From the NCBI GenBank assembly GCA_009923375.1, contig RFTO01000043.1, forward strand, positions 1 through 7,867: 7,867 bases of DNA. The letters are read 5' to 3'. The position numbers and the translations under genes are program-made. Of this stretch, positions 1 to 5,628 are shown in pieces. The DNA is from Actinomycetota bacterium (GTDB lineage: Bacteria; Actinomycetota; Actinomycetes; S36-B12; UBA5976). The notes below the pieces were generated by a model. The model was given only the letters and a program-made list of their open reading frames with translations. It made no database searches and was not told the origin of the DNA. Position 1 is the first letter of the stretch. Every line of letters starts with the position of its first letter.

Positions 1-809
1 GGATCATCGCGGCGCACATCGTGCCCAGCATTGGGGTGGTTCGACCGTGTGGCTGTCGGCACTGCTGCGAGGAACTGTGCAGCCACCTCATCGGTCACGA
101 TGGCGCTGAGATCGGGATTGCCGGTGATGAGCAGCGAGGGACACATCACCCCGTCCCATTGATCGGCAACAGCCTCGGGCAAGCGGAGATACGGATAGTC
201 CGCTGCCTTCTTATCGATGGCGTGTTTGGAGCGAGCCCAGTAGCTGTATTCTATCTCGTCCCAGTGCGGGCAGGAAGCGCGGCGGTCTGCCTCAACCTTT
301 TCAACATTCTGGTCTTGCAGCGCCAAAATCCATTGGATGAGCCGGTCTTCCAGGTCCATCATCGTGGCTGGGGCATCTCTGACTTCGAGTTCGGCGGCGA
401 ACCACGGCGGGTCCTCCATCACCAACGCAAGCACCAAATCCGGCGCTGCCGCTGCAACAGACAACGCGGTGGAGGCGCCCATGGAGTGTCCGACCAAAAC
501 TGCCGGGCCTGTCACCTGGCGCAGAAACTCGATGGTGATGCGGCGGCGACTTACCTCGTGCGCACCATCAGATGGAATACCACTGCGACCATGGGCTGCG
601 GAGTCGAGTAACACCGCATCACAGTGCTCAGGCAGGCGTGCTAGAAGCCCTTGGAAGCAATCTCCGTTGTCGGCAAAGCCATGCAGAAAGACGATGGGCA
701 TCGTGGTGCCGCTGCGGCGACGGTAGGCGACGGTCGTTTCCTCGATAATGATGGCGTCATCACTCCATTGCCCGGCGATGTCGCGGCCCGGAGTCTGCGC
801 TGTGCTCAC
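1..809 (-). CDS. alpha/beta hydrolase, C-terminus cut by left edge
   Basis: This is a partial alpha/beta-fold hydrolase, probably an esterase or similar cytoplasmic enzyme; the substrate cannot be read from the sequence. The minus frame is open from the left edge to an in-frame TAG just upstream of the gene. With the GTG at 809 as residue 1, there is an oxyanion-type IVFLHGF around residues 39-45. The nucleophile elbow VGHSMG has Ser at about 109 (codon 485-483). A strand ending LLITGNPD supplies the likely catalytic Asp in the usual G-x-x-D position. An AGHDVRRDD near the left edge carries the likely catalytic His (codon 23-21). The triad is therefore complete and only a short tail is missing. 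A second in-frame GTG at 836 is possible but would add a Cys-rich leader (VSLICHSCP), so 809 is preferred; neither has a clear Shine-Dalgarno. The gene is divergent from the DUF167 gene. There is no signal peptide. Plus-strand open frames across it are antisense shadows. Confidence 0.85.
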   Translation of the reverse strand, partial: MSTAQTPGRDIAGQWSDDAIIIEETTVAYRRRSGTTMPIVFLHGFADNGDCFQGLLARLPEHCDAVLLDSAAHGRSGIPSDGAHEVSRRRITIEFLRQVTGPAVLVGHSMGASTALSVAAAAPDLVLALVMEDPPWFAAELEVRDAPATMMDLEDRLIQWILALQDQNVEKVEADRRASCPHWDEIEYSYWARSKHAIDKKAADYPYLRLPEAVADQWDGVMCPSLLITGNPDLSAIVTDEVAAQFLAAVPTATRSNHPNAGHDVRRDD

Positions 810-852
810 AGGGCAACTGTGGCAGATGAGACTCACCTCGCGGAGCGCTGGC

Positions 853-865
853 TAGCCTTACCTGT
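853..865 (+). promoter_or_regulatory. putative -10 box of a leaderless DUF167 transcript
   Basis: TAGCCT at 853-858 matches the actinobacterial TANNNT -10 pattern and lies seven bases before the GTG at 866. That spacing would place the transcription start on or next to the start codon. No Shine-Dalgarno precedes the GTG, which agrees with leaderless translation. The -35 region is not convincing. This is inferred from pattern and spacing only. Confidence 0.35.
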
Positions 866-1192
866 GTGGCATTTCTGACCGTCGCTGTGCGCGCCAAACC
901 CGGTGCTTCCCGCACAGGGGTCGGTGGCAGCTATGGCGAGCCGCCCCAGCTCATCGTGCGAGTTAACGCACCCGCGGTAGATGGACGGGCCAATGAAGCT
1001 GTGCGCGCCGCCGTGGCGGAAGCCTTCGGGATCACTCAGTCAAACGTGGAGTTAGCAATCGGCGAATCCGCGCGGTCCAAGGTGCTTCGTATCCATGGAG
1101 ACATCACTCGGCTAGCGGCACGATTACAGGAGTTACTGGTCGTCGGCGCCGTAACTCTCCAACCGGATCAACCGGACCTTTTTGAGCTGTAA
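866..1192 (+). CDS. DUF167 / UPF0235 (YggU-like) family protein
   Basis: This is a small cytoplasmic protein of 108 residues, the usual size for the DUF167 (UPF0235, YggU) family, whose biochemical role is not established. The diagnostic motifs are all present in order: VRAKPGASRTGVGG at residues 8-21, VNAPAVDGRANEAV at 33-46, and a C-terminal IGESARSKVLRIHG at 65-78. The fold known for the family is a small alpha/beta domain. The start is GTG at 866, preceded by a -10-like box and no ribosome binding site, suggesting a leaderless transcript. The C-terminal 25 residues, ending PDQPDLFEL, extend past the conserved core. The gene is divergent from the alpha/beta hydrolase and converges on the next gene across 12 bases. 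I see no terminator hairpin in that gap, so transcripts may overlap. Confidence 0.9.
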   Translation: MAFLTVAVRAKPGASRTGVGGSYGEPPQLIVRVNAPAVDGRANEAVRAAVAEAFGITQSNVELAIGESARSKVLRIHGDITRLAARLQELLVVGAVTLQPDQPDLFEL

Positions 1193-1204
1193 CCGCCGAT
1201 TCGA

Positions 1205-2518
1205 TTAGCGCTGCTGTTGCAGAAACGCCTCAGCAGCACTTCGCCAGACGAATCCGCGTTGCTTTGTGTGAACCGTCAGTTCCTTGACACTCGGAAGTGA
1301 TGCTCGGCTCATGACTGCACCCGCTCGCAAGGGGAACGGCAAACCTCCTGCTGCACCTTGCAAGAAGCCAGAGGATGTGGAGCCCATATGACGCATCAGC
1401 AGATTCGCCTCGGTTTGCGCCATTAACGAGTACTTCTTCGGCACCGCCACCGCCGCTTGACTGAACGTCATGCGCACCACAAGACTGCGAGCGGCCAAGG
1501 GACTATCGGTGGTTGCAACCGACGTGGCGTCAACCTCGATGCGGCGTATGTAGTCGTCCTTGAGCCACACCTGCAGCTCAAGCGGGGAGCTCACAGAGGA
1601 GAGGTCCTCATCGAAGCTAGCACTCTGCTGATCGGCATCCCATTCGGAGCCGTCCATGGCTGACTGTGCTTGGCCAAGAGCCAGCAACTGGGGTTTCAAA
1701 TCTGCCATCAATCCGCGTACATCGATACTCACGGACATCTTGTCACCGATTGCATCGTCGGCTTCGTCGGTGACGGACGTGCGACCGGCGATTGAGTTAC
1801 GAAGTGCCGCAATAATCTCTTGGATCGCACTTTGCTGCGGTGCCACCTGTGCGATGCCGCTGGGCCGCGCCATCGCATTCCACTTCTTTCCGACACTGGT
1901 CTTGGCGGCGAAGTTCATCGCCACCGGCATCCCATCGAACAATTGAAGCGTTCGGCTGTTGAGTGTCTTCTGGGCCTTTCTGATGCCCTTCTGCCTGTTG
2001 TGACCAATCACAGTCTTGCGCAGTTCAGCTCTCATCGGCTTCAGAGCCTCTGGCGGCAGCAGTGGCCTAGCGCCACGAGCCAGCACGGCCGGATTCGTCT
2101 TGACATAAACCACGCGGTTCACCGAGCGGACGTCGAGTAGCGACTCCGTCCCGTAGGTGATGGCGAACCGCGCTACAGGGTTAAGCGGGTCGCCGCTGCC
2201 TCGCGCGAAAACCACACCCATCTGGTTGATGACGGCCGCAACATCGCTGGAGGACTCCACGCCTGGCAGTCCTGATGACGCCCAATCTGAACCTGGCGCA
2301 ATGGCGTCAATGAGCTCGGGTGTCACACGCACGGATGTGGCCACGTTGTAACCAGGATGACGGAAGGTGTTCGTAGCCGCAATCGCGAGTTTGTATTCCG
2401 CGGATCCGACCACGACAGAGTAAGCGGCATAGCCACCACCCAGTAACAACGCGGCGACGGAGATGCCAGCCACTGGACGTGACACAAATCTCAAAGAATT
2501 GCGACCAACGTACTTCAT
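1205..2518 (-). CDS. exported or membrane-anchored protein, unknown function
   Basis: I do not recognise the family of this protein. The 437-residue product starts with a short basic stretch (K2, R6, R10, R14), followed by a hydrophobic segment at about residues 16-38 (VAGISVAALLLGGGYAAYSVVV). This is a signal peptide or an N-terminal membrane anchor, so the rest should be outside the cytoplasm. There is no Cys after the hydrophobic part, so it is not a lipoprotein. The body alternates strand-like segments (FAITYGTESLLDVRSVNRVVYVKTN, LELQVWLKDDYIRRIEVDATS). These faintly resemble the LppX/LprG-type beta-sheet proteins of Actinobacteria, but I would not assign it. The frame opens at a GTG at 2560, but the ATG at 2518 is chosen because AGGAG (2531-2527) sits eight bases upstream of it, and because a good -10 box overlaps the upstream GTG. 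It has its own promoter and is probably monocistronic. Confidence 0.8.
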   Translation of the reverse strand: MKYVGRNSLRFVSRPVAGISVAALLLGGGYAAYSVVVGSAEYKLAIAATNTFRHPGYNVATSVRVTPELIDAIAPGSDWASSGLPGVESSSDVAAVINQMGVVFARGSGDPLNPVARFAITYGTESLLDVRSVNRVVYVKTNPAVLARGARPLLPPEALKPMRAELRKTVIGHNRQKGIRKAQKTLNSRTLQLFDGMPVAMNFAAKTSVGKKWNAMARPSGIAQVAPQQSAIQEIIAALRNSIAGRTSVTDEADDAIGDKMSVSIDVRGLMADLKPQLLALGQAQSAMDGSEWDADQQSASFDEDLSSVSSPLELQVWLKDDYIRRIEVDATSVATTDSPLAARSLVVRMTFSQAAVAVPKKYSLMAQTEANLLMRHMGSTSSGFLQGAAGGLPFPLRAGAVMSRASLPSVKELTVHTKQRGFVWRSAAEAFLQQQR

Positions 2519-2526
2519 CAACACTG

Positions 2527-2531
2527 CTCCT
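2527..2531 (-). promoter_or_regulatory. ribosome binding site of the exported protein
   Basis: AGGAG on the minus strand, with eight bases between it and the ATG at 2518. It decides the start codon in favour of this ATG over the in-frame GTG at 2560, which has no such site. Confidence 0.7.
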
Positions 2532-2550
2532 ATGGTCGACAGTGGGCTCC

Positions 2551-2579
2551 ATGGTATCACACGCCGCCGAGTATGACTC
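2551..2579 (-). promoter_or_regulatory. putative extended -10 promoter of the exported protein
   Basis: The minus strand reads TGATACCAT at 2559-2551. This is a TG-N-TANNNT extended -10 element with its hexamer TACCAT at 2556-2551. The -35 position 17 bases upstream holds GAGTCA (2579-2574), a weak 3-of-6 match to TTGACA, which an extended -10 can tolerate. Transcription would start near 2544, giving a leader of about 26 bases that contains the AGGAG site. It lies in the 69-base gap after the GH43 stop codon, in which I see no terminator hairpin. Confidence 0.4.
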
Positions 2580-2587
2580 TCTCCATC

Positions 2588-4165
2588 TCAGCTGGGCACG
2601 TCAGTAGTTTCCCACGCGGTGTAGCCGAAATCCTCGAGCAAGACGGTTGTTCGGTGCTGACTGCCGCCGATGAAGGCGAGCATGACTCCGGTGTGGGAAT
2701 CGGTCATATCGCAGGAAATCTCCCGGCCGTTGAGCACGTGAGAGACACCTAGCTCCGGCAAGGCAAAGGTGTAGTCCTGATCGTGCCCAGACAGTTCGAC
2801 GCGCACGGCAGTGTCACTCACAGGAATCGAAAACTTCGGTTGCTTCCCCGATGCCGCTCCGATGGTCAATTGCAGATGCTCACCTCGGGTTATCTGCAGG
2901 GATAAACATGCCGCAGGTGTGATGTAAGCCCCGAAGGCGAACGTGTCCCCTTCCTGTAGCGCATCGAGGTGAACGCAAAAGGAGCAGCGAAAATTCCAGC
3001 TGGTTTGCCGAAAACCAAAGAACGTCGATTCGGCTGACTCGTTCATCTGAAGCTGCAGCTGACCATCGCCGATGAGTTCGGTGTGCCCGGGTAGCGCTTC
3101 CCCGATTGTCACCCATTTAATTTGTAACGACTCCGCTGTGAAGTCGCAAGCCAGGTCTTGCCCGGTCGAAGTTTTCAGATTTGGCGCGGGGTAGGACTCC
3201 TCGATGCGGCCAGTGACGGGACTGAACAATGGACTTAACCCGTCGGCTGGCCACTGAATGGGAAACAGGAAAGTCTCCCGACCGAGATTCCTGTAATAAC
3301 CGCCGAATGAATATCGCGTGTTGCCGCCATCATAAAAACCGCCGCGCGGTCGCGAACCTAGGCACACACCCCACCAGGAGCCGTCCTTGAGCTGCACCAT
3401 GTCCGCATGTCCGACATTTTGAATCGGATATTCCCGGGACAAATGTTTGTGAGTGAGAATCGGGTTGCGCGGACTTGATAAGTACGGGCCTGTGACATGT
3501 GCGCTGCGAGCGATGCTGGTGGTGTGGTTGTGCAGTGTGCCGCCCTCGGCGATCAGCAGGTAATACCAACCGTCACGTTTGAAAAGCCGTGGTCCTTCGG
3601 GATAGATGCCACCGGTGCCCTCCCATAGAACCTGCTTGGGTCCGACGAGGGTGAAGGTCTCAAGATCGATTTCACTCATCCAAATCTCGGCGTCTGCTGT
3701 GTCGCTGCTGCCAGCCTTCTGCCTATTCGCCAGGAAGTAACTCCTGCCGTCGTCATCGAAGAACAACGAACTATCGATTCCCTCAGCGCCTTCGATGAAG
3801 TGGCATTCACTCCACGGGCCGCGGATGTCTGTCGCGGTGACGATGAAGTGGTAATCCAGACGAGGCCACTCCTTCTTCACGCGCGTGGATGTGACGTAAA
3901 AGGTGCCTGCGTGATGGCGGATCGTCACCGCCTGGACGCCGCCTGAGGGATTGACGTCGGAGAGATCCAATCCCTGTTCGGGCCGATCGATCACATTGCC
4001 GATTTGCTGCCAGTGCACAAGATCGCGCGAATGCCACAGCGGAATGCTGGGGAAATACTCAAAACTCGAGTTCACCACATAGAAATCATCTTCAACTCTG
4101 ACGATCGAAGGATCTGGGAAGAAACCGGGGATAATTGGGTTCCTGACAGTGCCCACGGTTTTCAT
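2588..4165 (-). CDS. GH43 beta-xylosidase / alpha-L-arabinofuranosidase
   Basis: This is a glycoside hydrolase family 43 enzyme that would release xylose or arabinose from the ends of xylan-derived oligosaccharides, by the inverting mechanism known for the family. From the ATG at 4165 it has 525 residues, usual for two-domain GH43 xylosidases. An N-terminal five-bladed propeller starts at NPIIPGFFPDPSIV, with the general base at D18. GIDSSLFFDDDG gives the pKa-tuning Asp at D131, and GIYPEGPRLF gives the general acid at E190. NVGHADMVQLKDGSWWGVCLG at about 250-270 is typical of the XynB-like subfamilies. Residues from about 340 on form the beta-sandwich (concanavalin-like) C-terminal domain. 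No signal peptide is seen, so it probably acts in the cytoplasm on imported oligosaccharides. The frame opens upstream to 4249, but the extra 28 residues do not resemble the family. The GAAGGG before the ATG is too close for an ideal ribosome binding site. No transporter lies nearby. Confidence 0.92.
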   Translation of the reverse strand: MKTVGTVRNPIIPGFFPDPSIVRVEDDFYVVNSSFEYFPSIPLWHSRDLVHWQQIGNVIDRPEQGLDLSDVNPSGGVQAVTIRHHAGTFYVTSTRVKKEWPRLDYHFIVTATDIRGPWSECHFIEGAEGIDSSLFFDDDGRSYFLANRQKAGSSDTADAEIWMSEIDLETFTLVGPKQVLWEGTGGIYPEGPRLFKRDGWYYLLIAEGGTLHNHTTSIARSAHVTGPYLSSPRNPILTHKHLSREYPIQNVGHADMVQLKDGSWWGVCLGSRPRGGFYDGGNTRYSFGGYYRNLGRETFLFPIQWPADGLSPLFSPVTGRIEESYPAPNLKTSTGQDLACDFTAESLQIKWVTIGEALPGHTELIGDGQLQLQMNESAESTFFGFRQTSWNFRCSFCVHLDALQEGDTFAFGAYITPAACLSLQITRGEHLQLTIGAASGKQPKFSIPVSDTAVRVELSGHDQDYTFALPELGVSHVLNGREISCDMTDSHTGVMLAFIGGSQHRTTVLLEDFGYTAWETTDVPS

Positions 4166-4199
4166 CCCTTCGCCAGCCACACAAGAACGGCTTAACCGA

Positions 4200-4222
4200 A
4201 GAATAGCGACGCCCCAAGGGGC
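4200..4222 (-). promoter_or_regulatory. putative GH43 promoter with palindromic operator
   Basis: TATTCT on the minus strand (4205-4200) is a plausible -10 box about 35 bases before the GH43 ATG. A perfect 12-base palindrome, GCCCCAAGGGGC, occupies 4211-4222, which is the spacer between this -10 and the expected -35 region. No good -35 hexamer is visible. A palindrome there suits a repressor operator for a sugar-responsive regulator. It lacks the central CG usual in LacI-family sites, so the regulator type is unknown. It could also be the foot of a terminator hairpin for the upstream gene, but no T-run follows. Confidence 0.3.
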
Positions 4223-4227
4223 CGCTG

Positions 4228-4257
4228 CACTACAAGCGTTGCGCACCATGCGTAGTG
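4228..4257 (-). repeat. inverted repeat between the DUF418 and GH43 genes
   Basis: CACTAC (4228-4233) and GTAGTG (4252-4257) are perfect complements flanking an 18-base loop. The loop itself carries two related hexamers, TGCGCA (4240-4245) and TGCGTA (4249-4254). The repeat starts five bases beyond the DUF418 stop codon. It may be a weak transcript-end hairpin or a protein-binding site upstream of GH43. With only six base pairs and no T-run it is not a clear intrinsic terminator. Confidence 0.3.
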
Positions 4258-4261
4258 AGCA

Positions 4262-5494
4262 TCATTCTTGCCGTTGCGCCATGCGGACCAAAGGCACCCG
4301 CTGCCAGTAGGTGATGCAGCGCCACGCCCACTCCAGGGGGCCGTATGCGAATCGGCGTAGCCAGAGTGTGCTGAGCGCGACTTGACCGCAGTAAAGGACC
4401 GCGACGACACCGAGAACTGCGAAGCCTGACACGTGACTGGCGAGGCCAAAGCCCCAGCCGTAGGCGAGAATCACCAGGACCAGTGATTGCCCAAGATAGT
4501 TGGTCAGGGCCAACTGCCCAACAGCTGCGAAGTGGCCAAATATTCGTCTGTGTGGGCGTTTCAGATAGGCAAGGGTCAGTGCTGACGCAAACCCGATGCA
4601 CAAGATTGGGCCGGCGAGGTATTGATCTTCAATGATGGAAAGCAATGCAGAAGTCGCCGGCAGAAATTTGGTGGCGAGAACGATGGCGGTCATGAGGGAG
4701 AACCCAATGCTCAGGCCAAGACGCCGGCAACGCAGCAGCATCTGACGGTGTTCCTCTGGGACGCGGAAGACACCGGTCTTGCCGAGTTGCAGGCCAAGCA
4801 AGAACATGGCCAACACGGTGGGGATACGCGAAATGAGAAGCGGCGACAGGGCGACATAACTGTGAATACGCTCACTGATACTTGCCACAAAACTTGAGTC
4901 GAGAATTTGCTGGGTGCTTGATATGTCGCCGAACTCGGTCGCAATGCTGGCATCGGATGCGACCAGCGTTGCTGAGCCGGAGGGGCTCAGGCGGGCGAGG
5001 AGTGTGTAGGCAAGGCCGGCGAGAACGAGAAACGACGGCACACCCAACAGGCCGACAATCCAACGGCGGGCAGCCGCTTGCGACAGCGTACGCATCGCAA
5101 TCAGCAGTGCCCCCGTGACGGCATAAATCACGAGGATGTCGCCGTCCCACAGCAACGCGATGTGCAAGACACCAAACAGCAACAGAGCCAAGAGTCGCCG
5201 CGAGATGCGTGGCAGGAAAGTCGTGCCTTGGCGTTCCGCACTTGCAATCTGAATGGCAAAACCAATGCCGAACAGCAATGAGAAGAGTGTGAAGAACTTC
5301 GACTCAACGCACACCAGGACGAGGTCCTGCAACAGCCGGTCAATTGGTGGGATTTTGACGGTGAAGGCAGGCGTGGACCCTTTGACGGCGAAGATGGACA
5401 TGGCATTGATGATCACTATGCCAGCGAGTGCGAACCCGCGCATCGTGTCTAGGAGTTGCACCCGACTGCTAGGCGTTGTATTTGCGTAACTCAT
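4262..5494 (-). CDS. DUF418 family multi-pass membrane protein
   Basis: This is an integral membrane protein of the DUF418 family (YeiB-like), whose function is not known; transport has been suggested for relatives. From the ATG at 5494 it has 410 residues, typical of the family. Recognisable parts are the N-terminal RVQLLDTMRGFALAGIVIIN (residues 11-30), SLLFGIGFAIQ (72-82), HIALLWDGDILVIYAVTGALL (111-131) and the DUF418 C-terminal domain. That domain has GQLALTNYLGQS (326-337) and the end motif FAYGPLEWAWR (382-392). I count roughly nine or ten hydrophobic segments. The frame stays open to a GTG at 5620 that overlaps the helicase stop (GTGA), so a 452-residue form made by translational coupling is possible. 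The extra 42 residues are basic and do not look like the family. A palindrome GCATGCATGC (5512-5521) lies between the two candidate starts. Neither start has a strong Shine-Dalgarno. Confidence 0.88.
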   Translation of the reverse strand: MSYANTTPSSRVQLLDTMRGFALAGIVIINAMSIFAVKGSTPAFTVKIPPIDRLLQDLVLVCVESKFFTLFSLLFGIGFAIQIASAERQGTTFLPRISRRLLALLLFGVLHIALLWDGDILVIYAVTGALLIAMRTLSQAAARRWIVGLLGVPSFLVLAGLAYTLLARLSPSGSATLVASDASIATEFGDISSTQQILDSSFVASISERIHSYVALSPLLISRIPTVLAMFLLGLQLGKTGVFRVPEEHRQMLLRCRRLGLSIGFSLMTAIVLATKFLPATSALLSIIEDQYLAGPILCIGFASALTLAYLKRPHRRIFGHFAAVGQLALTNYLGQSLVLVILAYGWGFGLASHVSGFAVLGVVAVLYCGQVALSTLWLRRFAYGPLEWAWRCITYWQRVPLVRMAQRQE

Positions 5495-5612
5495 CACCGG
5501 CAAAGCCTGACGCATGCATGCTTGCCGCGCGAGTTGGCCCGCGACTGCAACCTTGATGGTTCTGGCAGTGCCTGAGTGAGGATGACGCAGGTGCATCAGG
5601 AAATCGCACCTC

Positions 5613-5628
5613 TCGCTCACTCGCTCAC
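5613..5628. repeat. exact 8-base tandem duplication at the gene junction
   Basis: TCGCTCAC occurs twice back to back at 5613-5620 and 5621-5628. On the minus strand this is GTGAGCGA twice. The first unit encodes the last helicase residues (V-S-E), and the second contains both the helicase TGA stop (5619-5617) and the GTG (5620-5618) that opens the DUF418 frame. Because the unit is not a multiple of three, losing or gaining one copy would change the frame in which the helicase ends. Confidence 0.75.

Noticed and set aside
99..128. Possible loss of the catalytic Asp in the alpha/beta hydrolase (GNPD instead of GD)
   Set aside because: The Asp in G-N-P-D aligns with the usual G-x-x-D acid position, so the triad looks intact.
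21..878. Several plus-strand open frames, up to 196 codons
   Set aside because: They are antisense to a clear alpha/beta hydrolase with an intact catalytic triad on the minus strand and encode no recognisable domain.
1193..1204. Possible bidirectional terminator between the convergent DUF167 and exported-protein genes
   Set aside because: The 12-base gap and its flanks show no stable hairpin or T-run.
1457..2351. Plus-strand open frames across the exported-protein gene
   Set aside because: They are low-complexity shadows of the minus-strand gene, which has a promoter, ribosome binding site and signal sequence.
4166..4249. Upstream extension of the GH43 frame by 28 residues
   Set aside because: It does not resemble a signal peptide or the family N-terminus and would overlap the presumed promoter and palindrome.
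4622..5489. Plus-strand open frames rich in Gln, Arg and His opposite the DUF418 gene
   Set aside because: Composition is that expected from the antisense of hydrophobic membrane-protein codons; no domain is recognisable.
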